Shown one piece after another: positions 23,352 to 32,172 of a stretch of DNA of 64,000 nucleotides. The position numbers and the translations under genes were made by a program. The notes beneath the pieces are model-generated. The model searched no databases. It saw nothing but the letters and a program-made list of their open reading frames with translations, and was not told where the DNA came from. The number at the start of each line of letters is the position of its first letter. Within the stretch, counting starts at the first letter, position 1. Where the stretch lies: assembly GCA_039819885.1 (NCBI GenBank), contig JBCBRD010000001.1, positions 35,596 to 99,595 on the forward strand, given 5' to 3'. The DNA comes from JBCBRD01 sp039819885. GTDB lineage: Bacteria; Pseudomonadota; Alphaproteobacteria; Rhizobiales; Hyphomicrobiaceae.

Positions 23352-25448
23352 ATGTCATCTCAAACTCCCGCTGATTTTACTGTCGGCGATATTGTACACC
23401 TCACCATCGGCCAGCTTCTTATGGCCAAGGATAATCCGCGTCGCGGAAAGGAGAAGGAGGCAGACCCTGTCCTTATCGGCTCGATCCGATCATGTGGATT
23501 GCTGCAGAACCTTGGCGTACGCCCGTCTGAAAAGAGCACCGGGAAATTCGAAGTCAAATATGGCTCACGCCGGCATGCGGCATTGAAGGCGTTACTCAAA
23601 GAAGGACATTTCTCCAAAGATGACACGTTCTCATGCCGGATCGCCTCCGCTGATCCTGCAGATTGGGAAGAAGAGCAAATCGCGGAAAACATCGCGCGCA
23701 AAGCGATGAACCCTGTGGATGAGTACGAAGCCTTTGCGCGGCTTGTAATAAAAGGGCTAACGCCCGAGGAGATAGCCGTTCGCTTTGGCGCTGACGTTCG
23801 CGCCGTCAAACAGCGGTTGGCTCTGGGGCAGGCTGCGCCTTGCGTCCGCAAAGCGCTGCGCGCTGAGGACATCACCCTGGACGTTGCAAAAATCTTTGCC
23901 GGATGCCCCGATCTGGCGCGGCAAGAGCGCGTCTTCAAGGAAATCGCAAAGAACGGACATTTCGGCGCCCATGCAGTCAAAAGAAAACTACACGAGGAAG
24001 CCCTTTCTGATCGAGATGACATCGTCAAGTTCGTTACGCTTGACGCCTACAAGGAAGCTGGCGGCGTCACTGAAGTCGATCTTTTTGACGGCGAAACGCG
24101 GCTCTTGAATGTGGAGCTTGTCTACCGGCTTCGCGAGAAAAAGCTGAACCGGCAAGCCCAACGACTGACCGAAGAAGGATGGTCGTGGGTTGAAGCCCAT
24201 GAAGGGTATTCTTACCAACTCACAAACGGATTTGATCGCCTCTATGGCAAGCTCGTTGAAAAAACACCCGATGAGCTCGCCGAAATCGACGCCATCGAAA
24301 AGGAGATGGAGGCCCTTAATCAAGAAGAGGGCGATGGCGATGACGAGGCCTATTGGGACAGATATGAAAGCCTCGAAGAGCGCCTGACCGACCTTCAAAC
24401 AGGCGAGCGGGTATTCAGCGACGACCAAAAATCCGTATCAGGCTGTATACTCTATCCGCGCGGGGAGGGGGTTGAAGTTGTCCATGGCCTTGTTCGCAAA
24501 CAAGACCGCAAAAAAGTAGCCGCCCTGAAAAAAGCGCAAGGCCCGGACGCTAAGGAAGGCGGCGACAAGCTGGGCGACGATTACAGCGGCGTTGATCTCG
24601 AAGGCGAGGGCGACGGCTCAGGCGGACCAGAATACGGCGTCGGTCTCAGCGGCGACCTCTCCGTTTTCAAGGCCCAGACGCTGCAGGCGGCGATCGCCAT
24701 GGACCCGGCCACAGCCATTCTCGCTCATCAGTTCATGCTCGTTTATCGCATTTTCAAGCAACCTCACTATTACTGGCCTTCGGGTTGCGAATTTTCCGCA
24801 AAGCCGGCTGATCTCCGGGTTGGCAATGGAGACCTCGGCGAAACGACGGCCGCCGCGATCCTGGATCGCCAGGAGGGCGCCGTGAGAACCGACATCTTCA
24901 CTGCAATTGACTGGCATGACGCCTGGGCGGCGTTCCGAACCCTTTCAGATACAGAACGCGGCGAGCTCGTCGCCCTCGCTATTGCCCGCACCATCGAACC
25001 CATGAGCGGGTCTGGCTCCTTCATGGCCCTCGTCGCTTCTGAGCTCGATATTGACCCACGAGCCTACTGGAAGCCAACAGCGGACAATTTCTTTGCCCGG
25101 ATCAAAAAAGACCAGATGATCTGCTTTCTCGAAGAGACGGTCGGGGCGGAGGAAGCCAAACGCCTTTCGAAAGACGGCAAAGCGAAAAAGGCAGACCTTG
25201 TCGATCTCTGCGAAGGCCTGATCAATGACAACACGCCCTCAAATGCCAAAGCGCGGGAACGCCTCGACCAGTGGCTCCCTGCGATCATGGCCTTTCCAGC
25301 ACCGGAACGGCCGGAGCCTGACGACTGGATGGATGACGAAGACGACAGCGATTTCGACGCCAGCGATTTTGAAGACGCGGTCGACGAAGTTGAAGAGGGA
25401 ACGCCAACGCACGGCATCGGCGCGGAGGATGACGCCGTCGCGGCCTGA
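23352..25448 (+). CDS. Large plasmid ParB-like protein
   Basis: 698 residues, twice the size of partition ParB. Residues ~15-110 are a ParB N-terminal domain with VKYGSRRHAALKAL (GxRR box) and EEEQIAENIARKAMNPVDEYEAF. A helix-turn-helix follows (~130-165, TPEEIAVRFGADVRAVKQRL). The remainder is an acidic, charged region with no catalytic motif, ending in an aspartate-rich tail. This form is typical of the accessory/leading part of alphaproteobacterial plasmids beside ardC and is distinct from the parB at 9972. Some such proteins have nuclease activity; function here is unproven. ArdC follows after a hairpin leader. Confidence 0.88.
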   Translation: MSSQTPADFTVGDIVHLTIGQLLMAKDNPRRGKEKEADPVLIGSIRSCGLLQNLGVRPSEKSTGKFEVKYGSRRHAALKALLKEGHFSKDDTFSCRIASADPADWEEEQIAENIARKAMNPVDEYEAFARLVIKGLTPEEIAVRFGADVRAVKQRLALGQAAPCVRKALRAEDITLDVAKIFAGCPDLARQERVFKEIAKNGHFGAHAVKRKLHEEALSDRDDIVKFVTLDAYKEAGGVTEVDLFDGETRLLNVELVYRLREKKLNRQAQRLTEEGWSWVEAHEGYSYQLTNGFDRLYGKLVEKTPDELAEIDAIEKEMEALNQEEGDGDDEAYWDRYESLEERLTDLQTGERVFSDDQKSVSGCILYPRGEGVEVVHGLVRKQDRKKVAALKKAQGPDAKEGGDKLGDDYSGVDLEGEGDGSGGPEYGVGLSGDLSVFKAQTLQAAIAMDPATAILAHQFMLVYRIFKQPHYYWPSGCEFSAKPADLRVGNGDLGETTAAAILDRQEGAVRTDIFTAIDWHDAWAAFRTLSDTERGELVALAIARTIEPMSGSGSFMALVASELDIDPRAYWKPTADNFFARIKKDQMICFLEETVGAEEAKRLSKDGKAKKADLVDLCEGLINDNTPSNAKARERLDQWLPAIMAFPAPERPEPDDWMDDEDDSDFDASDFEDAVDEVEEGTPTHGIGAEDDAVAA

Positions 25449-25488
25449 CCTAAACGACTAGCCCCGAAAACCCAAAACAACGCGATAG

Positions 25489-25531
25489 CGCCCGGCATCA
25501 GCCGGGCGTTTGTCGTTTCAAGAAAGGAAAC
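25489..25531 (+). promoter_or_regulatory. Two-hairpin leader (copy 3)
   Basis: Hairpin 1: CGCCCGGC (25489-25496) and GCCGGGCG (25501-25508), perfect 8 bp, loop ATCA. Hairpin 2: GTTTC (25515-25519) and GAAAC (25527-25531), loop AAGAAAG; its 3' arm overlaps the AAGGAAA Shine-Dalgarno of ardC. ATG at 25539. Here the AAGAAAG element is inside the loop rather than the linker. Confidence 0.6.
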
Positions 25532-25538
25532 TTCAGAA

Positions 25539-26513
25539 ATGCCTAAATCAAACACGAAATCAAAAAACCATTCCAAACCAAAGCGCGACATCGCCAAAGA
25601 AATCACCGACAGAATGATCACGGCGATCAAGGCAGGCACGCCGCCCTGGAACAAGCCATGGAATGGCGGTGCCGCAGTCCTGCCGCTTCGCCATACCGGC
25701 GAACGCTATACCGGGATCAATGTTCTCGCTCTATGGGACGAGATGGACATCCGGTCTTATGAGAACCCAAGATGGATGACCTTTCGACAGGCCCAGCAAC
25801 TCGGCGGCGCCGTCAGAAAGGGCGAGACATCAACCGGCATCGTTTATTACGGAACGTCAAAAAAGACGATTGAAGTTGATGTTGACAAAGACGATGATGG
25901 CGAAGAAGTCGAAACCGCGCGCCGTTTCCTGAAGCATTACAACGTCTTTAATGTCGATCAGATAGACGGGCTCGCGGATGAATTCTATCAATTCGCCGGT
26001 TCCGAAGTATCAAAGACGCCGCCGGCGAGCGCCTTGTCGGCGTTCTTTGAAAGTATCGGCGCTGATATTCGCCATGGCGGGGATCGGGCGTTCTACCGTC
26101 CCTTCGGCGATTATATCCAGATGCCGCGATATGGCGCATTTGACGATCCGTATGGGTATTTTTCGACGCTCGCCCATGAGCACATCCACCTGACTGGTGC
26201 AAAATCGCGTCTTGATCGGTTCCCGGTCAAGCGCGACCAGGAAGCTACAGCGTTTGAGGAGCTCATTGCGGAAATCGGCGCGGCGATGCTCGGCGCTGAG
26301 CTCGGCCTGGCTCCTGATCACATAGAAGACCATTCCGCCTATGTGGCGAGTTGGCTCAAAGCCTTACGCGGCGACACGCGTTACATCCTGAAAGCCGCCG
26401 CCGCGGCGCAGCGCGCCTGCGACTGGCTCATGGACGCAGCGCGAGAAGGCGGCTTTGACGCTTCAATCCTCAAACCACTCGATGACGCGGGCCTCGCCGC
26501 CGTCGCCGCATAA
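25539..26513 (+). CDS. ardC: ArdC-family antirestriction protein
   Basis: 324 residues, normal length. The N-terminal ssDNA-binding domain (DUF1738-like, ~15-140) includes GTPPWNKPW, YTGINVLALW and WMTFRQAQQLGG. The C-terminal zincin-like metallopeptidase has H213-E214-H215-I216-H217 (HExxH), and the downstream EELIAEIGAAMLG helix supplies the third ligand. ArdC of IncW pSa protects incoming single-stranded DNA from type I restriction. This fits a leading-region role. It heads an operon with three further genes (11 bases, then overlaps). Confidence 0.93.
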   Translation: MPKSNTKSKNHSKPKRDIAKEITDRMITAIKAGTPPWNKPWNGGAAVLPLRHTGERYTGINVLALWDEMDIRSYENPRWMTFRQAQQLGGAVRKGETSTGIVYYGTSKKTIEVDVDKDDDGEEVETARRFLKHYNVFNVDQIDGLADEFYQFAGSEVSKTPPASALSAFFESIGADIRHGGDRAFYRPFGDYIQMPRYGAFDDPYGYFSTLAHEHIHLTGAKSRLDRFPVKRDQEATAFEELIAEIGAAMLGAELGLAPDHIEDHSAYVASWLKALRGDTRYILKAAAAAQRACDWLMDAAREGGFDASILKPLDDAGLAAVAA

Positions 26514-26524
26514 GGGAGGTGATC

Positions 26525-27148
26525 ATGGGATGGATTTTTACCTCCGGTTATGACGGAACGCCACTCAGAGATTGGTTCGACCATCATTTCACACAAGACA
26601 ACGGGCACGTGCGCTACGAGATCGTTGAAAGCGCCCTTGTCAAAATGCGGACCTATTACGCCGCATGCCGACGAACAGATAGAGAGACGGGCGACTCCAT
26701 AGTCTTCGCCCTTGTGGTGAAGGTCAAATATGTCCCGAAGGCCACAGACGGCATGACGCTCGGCTGGAAGGATATGGACGAAGGGATGCTGCCAGATAAA
26801 GTCGAGTGTCCTCTCGCGATCCTCGACCTTCTCGATCCGCCTGATCCTGACCGCTATGGCGGAAAATGGCGAGAACAAGTTCGCGCCTGGCACGCCCGAC
26901 GAAAAGCAAAGCCCAAGCCGGGAGAGGTTTTCGTCCTCAAATCACCGTTGGCCTTTACGGACGGCTCGACCGGCAGTCGTTTCCGTGTCGAAAAACGGGG
27001 GCGTAGTGGACGGGGCCGCGCCTATCGTAATCTCGACAATGGCGGTCTCTACAGGATCGCGGGGCTCGAAAATCTGGAATTTGTCATCGAAGACAACACC
27101 GAGCGTGAAGAAACGGCGCGCGCCGGAATACAGGAGGCCCTGTTGTGA
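26525..27148 (+). CDS. DUF6927-like plasmid protein
   Basis: 207 residues from ATG 26525, 5 bases after AGGGAGG; GTG 26519 overlaps that Shine-Dalgarno. The beginning MGWIFT and the stretch LGWKDMDEGM...CPLAILDLLDP match, from memory, a family seen beside ardC on alphaproteobacterial plasmids (DUF6927). A basic C-terminal part follows. No catalytic motif seen. Its stop overlaps the next GTG start (GTGA), showing a tight operon with ardC. Confidence 0.72.
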   Translation: MGWIFTSGYDGTPLRDWFDHHFTQDNGHVRYEIVESALVKMRTYYAACRRTDRETGDSIVFALVVKVKYVPKATDGMTLGWKDMDEGMLPDKVECPLAILDLLDPPDPDRYGGKWREQVRAWHARRKAKPKPGEVFVLKSPLAFTDGSTGSRFRVEKRGRSGRGRAYRNLDNGGLYRIAGLENLEFVIEDNTEREETARAGIQEALL

Positions 27149-27429
27149 GCAAGCGATCAATCAAGACAGCGGTCCGGCTCGTGGAGACGACAAGCGGCCG
27201 GCACATGCTCGAGACAACAAAACGCTACCGCGTCACGCTTTTCGGAAAGGACGCCGGCGAGCTTTATTTCAACATGCGCGGATATGTAGGCGCATTACCG
27301 CTTCCTGGGGGACAGTCGATTGATATCGGAGAGCGTCCCATCTCAGACTATCGACGGGAAGTCGCCCGCATCAATCGTGTATTCAGAGAACACACCCAGA
27401 AAAAAGAAGTGGAGGGCGCGTCATGCTAA
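27145..27429 (+). CDS. Small hypothetical protein of the ardC operon
   Basis: 94 residues starting at GTG within the GTGA overlap. Basic N-terminus, beta-rich middle (YRVTLFGKDAGELYFNMRGY). The family is not recognised. The stop overlaps the next ATG (ATGCTAA). Its place in the ardC operon suggests a role soon after plasmid entry. Confidence 0.65.
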   Translation: MSKRSIKTAVRLVETTSGRHMLETTKRYRVTLFGKDAGELYFNMRGYVGALPLPGGQSIDIGERPISDYRREVARINRVFREHTQKKEVEGASC

Positions 27430-27635
27430 TGCAAAGCAAACGAACCATCATTGGGTATGTGATTTCCGATCCGGCAGGGCTCTACTCAAAGACGCCTGAA
27501 TACGGCGTAGGCTGTCTCTCCGCAGCCCGCGCCGAAGCCGACGCCCTTAATGACGATTTCGCCGATGAATTGGACGGCGGATCTTTCGCGGTAATGAAGG
27601 TCTACGCAGACGGTGAAGCCGAGCTCCTGACCTGA
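27423..27635 (+). CDS. Small hypothetical protein of the ardC operon
   Basis: 70 residues, ATG overlapping the previous stop by 7 bases. It has an alternating beta/alpha pattern (IIGYVISDP, then an alanine-rich helix, then a short strand). No family recognised. It is the last gene of the ardC operon. Downstream, a short hairpin ACTCGC/GCGAGT (27644-27660) is followed by five As, not Us, so it is not a terminator. Confidence 0.6.
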   Translation: MLMQSKRTIIGYVISDPAGLYSKTPEYGVGCLSAARAEADALNDDFADELDGGSFAVMKVYADGEAELLT

Positions 27636-27871
27636 TCCGTCGAGCACTCGCCATTCGCGAGTAAAAAGTGAAAGTGTCGCCGGAAAATAAAAACAGCGGC
27701 GGGACGCGAACAGCGACTTAGGACGACAGGGTTTGGCCCTAAGCTGCCGTTCCTATGGAAAAGTATGACGGCAAAGAATAGCCACATCTCGGACATTCAA
27801 TCCAATTGAAAATAGGGTTACGTTAACGCCTCCAAATCTCTTAGTGTAATAAAGGTCGGATGGAAAATTAA

Positions 27872-28369
27872 ATGAATCCAGCACTCGGCGTGGACATCGG
27901 CGGCGTACTTATCCGGCCTGCACGTAGCGAAGAGGATACTTCTTTTTTTTCCTCTGACTACCTTGAAACCCCTGAGGTCGAAGGCGGATTTGAGGCGCTA
28001 CGCCAGTTGAACGAGATTATTTTCGAACAGTCTGTTTACCTTGTATCCAAGGCAAGACCCACTACAGCCCAAAAAACGCGAGAATGGCTGGAGCATCACG
28101 ACTTCTACGAGAGAACTGGGCTATCACCGGAGCATGTCTACTTCTGTGAAAAGCGTAAAGACAAAGCGCCGATTGCTGAAAATTTGGGGCTTTCAGCATT
28201 CATCGACGACCGACCAGATGTTCTCGGCCATTTGGAAACAGTGGAAAACAAGATTCTATTCGCTGAATCTGAGGAATGGCTGCCCAATGGAGCCCGCAGG
28301 ATGAAATTCAATGTGTGCACAGGATGGCACTCTGTATTGGAATGCCTGTTTATCCAATATTCCGGATAA
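27872..28369 (+). CDS. HAD-superfamily protein with atypical motif I
   Basis: 165 residues. Motif I reads GVDIGGVL: nucleophile D8 is present, but the second aspartate of DxD is glycine (G10), which usually abolishes phosphatase chemistry. Motif II serine lies in YLVSKARP, and motif IV is FIDDRPDVL. It resembles NT5C-like small HAD proteins. It may bind rather than hydrolyse, or use another acid. It overlaps the end of a second HAD gene, on the opposite strand, by 20 bases. Confidence 0.75.
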   Translation: MNPALGVDIGGVLIRPARSEEDTSFFSSDYLETPEVEGGFEALRQLNEIIFEQSVYLVSKARPTTAQKTREWLEHHDFYERTGLSPEHVYFCEKRKDKAPIAENLGLSAFIDDRPDVLGHLETVENKILFAESEEWLPNGARRMKFNVCTGWHSVLECLFIQYSG

Positions 28370-28805
28370 AGTGAAACAAGTCCGATCCATCACCATGCGG
28401 ATCTACTTGGCATATGCGTGAACCATTGTGCTTATCGAACAGCTCTTGCCCCCAAGCTTCTGTAAAAAACTTATCGGCCCAGTCATCAACATAGTACCAA
28501 TCAGATTCTAAATCGATAGACTCGGCCCGTTTGTCCGGATCGGGACACATCCCTAATTTTTCAATGAAGTCTGTTTTGTCTGGAAAAATATCCGGGATTT
28601 CATCCCATATTCGTTGGGCGACTTGGTTTTTGTCTTCGACATTAACACCCTGCTTGGCGAACCAAACCCAACCACTCAAGCAAACAAGTTTGTTAAACTG
28701 TCTCTGTTTGAGTGCCAGTTGAAGCTCGCCATTTGCGAGCGTCTTGAACGGCTGATCATCATAGTCTCGGACTGTCCCGTCTATATCGAAATAAAAAATG
28801 CGCAT
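28350..28805 (-). CDS. HAD-superfamily phosphatase-like protein
   Basis: 151 residues from ATG 28805, preceded by GGGAAA. Motif I is FDIDGT (D7, D9), fully canonical; motif II serine is in VCLSGW; motif IV is YYVDDWAD. A small, capless HAD fold is likely, with a phosphatase or nucleotidase role on an unknown substrate. It converges tail-to-tail on the HAD gene at 27872 with a 20-base overlap. Confidence 0.8.
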   Translation of the reverse strand: MRIFYFDIDGTVRDYDDQPFKTLANGELQLALKQRQFNKLVCLSGWVWFAKQGVNVEDKNQVAQRIWDEIPDIFPDKTDFIEKLGMCPDPDKRAESIDLESDWYYVDDWADKFFTEAWGQELFDKHNGSRICQVDPHGDGSDLFHFIRNIG

Positions 28806-28958
28806 TTTCCCTGTAAGACCTATTTTTTTCGATCCGACGGCATTGTTCCGACCGCTAGTGACCTATTCAAGCATTCGCGGCCACCGAACTCATTGCGTAC
28901 AATCGGTATTAACGCTAAATTTTAATTTCCAAGAGGGGGAAAGTCACGGGGTAGTCTG

Positions 28959-29579
28959 GTGTCGCGAAAACAGCTCAACATTTCTATATATTGCACGGTA
29001 ATTTTGACCTTTGTAGGTTGTTCTGATGGAGAACCAGACGCTTCAAAAGAAGAACTAGGAAATACGCCATTGGTGCAAGACACATCTGGAACAAGCCGAG
29101 ATTATGAATCGATTCAGTCAGTAGACGATAATACCACTGATCCGGCGCAAGAAAACGATTTCACTCAAAACGAGATCGAGCCAATCGAACTTTCTGATTT
29201 TTCTCCCGAAAAATTTGATGTCTCTTTGGGCGACACCGTATCGTATTTGAATACGAAGTGTTTCCAGGATAGCTATAAACTCTGGCCAAATGAAGGTGCT
29301 GATCTAGGCCCCGTAATTCAAAATTTTAAAGGTTTTCCTAGGATTCGAGTAAGTGGTCTTGGAGCTGAAAGTGTTTCATACGAACAAAACTTTTTTAGAA
29401 TTAAGTGCGTAGACAGTCTTTGTATAGAAAGAGGTGAAAATGACTTCAGTACGGGAGGAGCAATTCGGGCCAGAGTAGGAATTAACCAAGATACGACAAA
29501 TCGATGCCAAAGAGCGCTCAGACACCTTATTAGGTCCTCAGGAGCAAAGGAGATATCCGAAGATCTTTTTGGGAACTAG
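28959..29579 (+). CDS. Predicted lipoprotein
   Basis: 206 residues starting at GTG. A signal peptide with lipobox TFVGC (C21) is followed by a long acidic, serine/aspartate-rich linker (22-75). A globular domain with four cysteines follows (TKCFQDS, RIKCVDSLC, NRCQRAL), probably disulphide-bonded. Family unknown. Low GC compared with the plasmid backbone suggests cargo. Confidence 0.65.
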   Translation: MSRKQLNISIYCTVILTFVGCSDGEPDASKEELGNTPLVQDTSGTSRDYESIQSVDDNTTDPAQENDFTQNEIEPIELSDFSPEKFDVSLGDTVSYLNTKCFQDSYKLWPNEGADLGPVIQNFKGFPRIRVSGLGAESVSYEQNFFRIKCVDSLCIERGENDFSTGGAIRARVGINQDTTNRCQRALRHLIRSSGAKEISEDLFGN

Positions 29580-29590
29580 GCATTCAGTAT

Positions 29591-30916
29591 TCAGTCAAAT
29601 GTTTTGATGTGAGTCTCAGGAACTCCACACGCGATCGCAGCTTCTTGAGCTGCTCCGTCCATCTTCTCACGTTCGTAATCGCTTGCATTGTTGAAAGCGT
29701 TGATCATATCGTTGCTCTTGCCGAACAAACACTCAACGGCTTCGACACAAGAATTTTCTTTTCCGTTGTTGTAATCACAGGCAATAAATATCGATTCTTT
29801 GCGTGCGCCGCTAAAGTCATTATTGTCGGAAACCAATGCACCGGTTGTGACTCTCGACCCAGGTGCTCCAGAAATCGCTGGTTCGTACTTCGCTGGCGAT
29901 TCACCCCAAATACTCTGTGTATTCCACATCCAATAAATCGGCCCAAGTGAGCGCTTATCAAATGCTTGAACTCTAATGCTGGTACCACAACTATTTGATA
30001 CCCAACTCCCAGACGACTCGAGACACCCCCCAGCGAAACCAGATTTACTGGGAGTAGGTTTTGCGGGTGCCAGAACCCGCGAGGTCATTGGAGCAGGCTT
30101 TTTGGGTAAAGCGCTAAATCCTTCGAACGCACTGTCCAATTCCGCCATGTATTGGTTTGCTTTCCGGACCGTAACAAGACGTGCGATATCGCTCAAAAAA
30201 CTGGAAAGTGGATTTTTCATGCCGCTGACAATGGACTGGCTCAAGCCTCCTGTGGGATCATTCTTCAGCCCATCCGCCCAATCCTTTATTGCTTGTTCTG
30301 CCGTTTTCTCGCCTGCCGCTAGTTTTGCCAGTGCTACAGCGTCTTTTAACGTACGAACCTTTCCGTTCGCGTCGTCATAGGTTCTCTGATATTTTTCCCA
30401 CTCCGTACCTTTTGCGGCTTTTTGCGCTGCATTGCTGGCTTCTCCCATCCATTTATCAGCAATATCGCGCAATAGGTCTTCGTTCTTGTCGTTCGCATCC
30501 TCCAACTTGTCGCGCCGTTCTTGCTCTCGTCGCTTCCGCGCTTGATATTCGCGAACGTTAGCGCGGCATCGATCTACTGCTGCAGTTCTGGAAACATTTA
30601 CTTGGCAAATAGTGTTTCTTATTGGGGCGGAACAAGCTGTGTAAGCACCGGAATAGGAAACGCCTGCATCAAGATGGTTGCATGCTGGTGTTGAAAAAAC
30701 TTCACCTTTCCAACTCACAGTTGGACAATTTGAGCGTTCCTGGTTTAGTTCATTCAATACCCTCTGATATTCACGGCTTAGCCGGGAGCACTCTTCCTGT
30801 GATTCTGGTTGAAGCGGCACAAGTGGCGGCACCCAATAACCACGCGCCTGCACTTCGGCAAAAGACGCAAGAAACAAAACGCAAAAGGCACTTGCACAGC
30901 TAGCTCTTAGGTTCAT
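29591..30916 (-). CDS. Exported protein of unknown family
   Basis: 441 residues from ATG 30916, which overlaps the upstream stop (TGATG) and follows GGGGAAG. A signal peptide (~1-24, ending VQA) leads into a cysteine-containing N-terminal domain. A charged coiled-coil stretch (~120-160, RKRREQERRDKLEDANDKNE) and an alanine-rich helical part follow. A second cysteine-rich domain (~285-430, CLESSGSWVSNSCG, CDYNNGKENSCVEAVECLFG) ends the protein. Six or more paired cysteines point to a periplasmic or surface location. It pairs with the membrane protein upstream. Confidence 0.65.
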   Translation of the reverse strand: MNLRASCASAFCVLFLASFAEVQARGYWVPPLVPLQPESQEECSRLSREYQRVLNELNQERSNCPTVSWKGEVFSTPACNHLDAGVSYSGAYTACSAPIRNTICQVNVSRTAAVDRCRANVREYQARKRREQERRDKLEDANDKNEDLLRDIADKWMGEASNAAQKAAKGTEWEKYQRTYDDANGKVRTLKDAVALAKLAAGEKTAEQAIKDWADGLKNDPTGGLSQSIVSGMKNPLSSFLSDIARLVTVRKANQYMAELDSAFEGFSALPKKPAPMTSRVLAPAKPTPSKSGFAGGCLESSGSWVSNSCGTSIRVQAFDKRSLGPIYWMWNTQSIWGESPAKYEPAISGAPGSRVTTGALVSDNNDFSGARKESIFIACDYNNGKENSCVEAVECLFGKSNDMINAFNNASDYEREKMDGAAQEAAIACGVPETHIKTFD

Positions 30917-32112
30917 CAGCTTCCCCATGACCACGTACCCGCTGCAAAACCACGTGCAGTCTCAACATAAATAAATGGAATAAAACCAGCTAATTCGGCG
31001 CCGTGCCTATTGTTATCGTTGTAAGTTGCAAGTGCTGATTTGGTGGCCGGGCCGTAATCACCATCAATGGCTCCTGAGTAATATCCTCCTTTACTCAACC
31101 AAGTTTGCACGAGAACGACATCTTTTTTATAAAGTTCAGACAACAGATTGCGTGTGTATCTGTCGTCCGCGTTTTGCGCCAACGCTAGTGCTGAAACGCT
31201 GTCAGGTCCTATGGGGTCGACATAATTACACTTCAGGTCGTCAACGATGTGTAACGCGATCTCCTTCTGACCGCCGAGAATTGCACGATGCAATGCCAAG
31301 TTAGACGTTATGCAAACATCGTGCAGTGGTGCGATGCGTCGATGTCCCTGGCTAAGTACTTCATATAGCCCAGGCATTCCAAGTTCTGTTGCCAGATCAA
31401 AGGCCGAAAGATCATGGTCAGCACCGTACGCAAACAGCCCGCTAACGTAAGCCGTTTTTCCAGATGCTATCGTTCTATCAGATGCATCTGAATTTTTTAG
31501 GAGCTCAAAAAATTCCTGTGAAAGGATATAATCTATAGTGATTTTGTCATTCTCAAAAATGCTCTGAAAAAATATATCGCGAAGGGTATGTTTCGGTGCG
31601 GATATAGCCAGCTCTTTAATCTGATTTGCCGCTTGCGGATCTAGGCTCTCTGCCCATCCATCTCCAATTAAGTCAGCAACAGAAGCGCGAGGATTGCAAC
31701 GGAAAAACATAAATGCGCTGAAATTAGGGTCAGCAGCTTTTTGCCTATCGGCTAGCGCACAAGATGCTCTCTTGGAGCCGAGTTTTGCAAAAACCTGCAA
31801 TTGCTCGATAGGCGCTGTTTCAACGATGCTCTTGAACTTTTTACTTCCACTTCCCTCATTGAAAAACATGAAATTCGATGTAATCGCCAGAAAAAATCCG
31901 AGTACGCCGTAGCTAATGTTTGCGATACTTGGGCAAAAGGACTGGCGTACCAACGGTGCTTGCGGGTTCGTTTTTGGACTATTCAATTCTTGCCGAGGAA
32001 AAGATTTTCCCGGTTCTTTGTCCTGCAGCTGCTTCGCGGAACTTCGAGCCTTATCGAGCCTGTCAGAGAAATCCTCAAGCGACGGTAACTGTTTATCGGA
32101 ATTGTCGGTCAT
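30916..32112 (-). CDS. Membrane protein with C-terminal peptidoglycan-binding-like domain
   Basis: 398 residues from ATG 32112 (GGAG upstream); a start at 32163 would begin only 10 bases from the insertion sequence. A cytoplasmic N-terminus (SLEDFSDRLDKAR) is followed by one membrane helix at ~65-84 and a large external part. Residues ~280-320 show ankyrin-like helices (LHRAILGGQKEIALHIV). Residues ~340-375 match PG_binding_1 (VQTWLSKGGYYSGAIDGDYG). It probably anchors to the cell wall. It forms a two-gene operon with the exported protein; role unknown. Confidence 0.7.
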   Translation of the reverse strand: MTDNSDKQLPSLEDFSDRLDKARSSAKQLQDKEPGKSFPRQELNSPKTNPQAPLVRQSFCPSIANISYGVLGFFLAITSNFMFFNEGSGSKKFKSIVETAPIEQLQVFAKLGSKRASCALADRQKAADPNFSAFMFFRCNPRASVADLIGDGWAESLDPQAANQIKELAISAPKHTLRDIFFQSIFENDKITIDYILSQEFFELLKNSDASDRTIASGKTAYVSGLFAYGADHDLSAFDLATELGMPGLYEVLSQGHRRIAPLHDVCITSNLALHRAILGGQKEIALHIVDDLKCNYVDPIGPDSVSALALAQNADDRYTRNLLSELYKKDVVLVQTWLSKGGYYSGAIDGDYGPATKSALATYNDNNRHGAELAGFIPFIYVETARGFAAGTWSWGS

Positions 32113-32172
32113 CCCCGCTCCAAACCTGGTAGAATGGCGACGAAAATAGCGAACTTTGATCATTTTGTCTCA

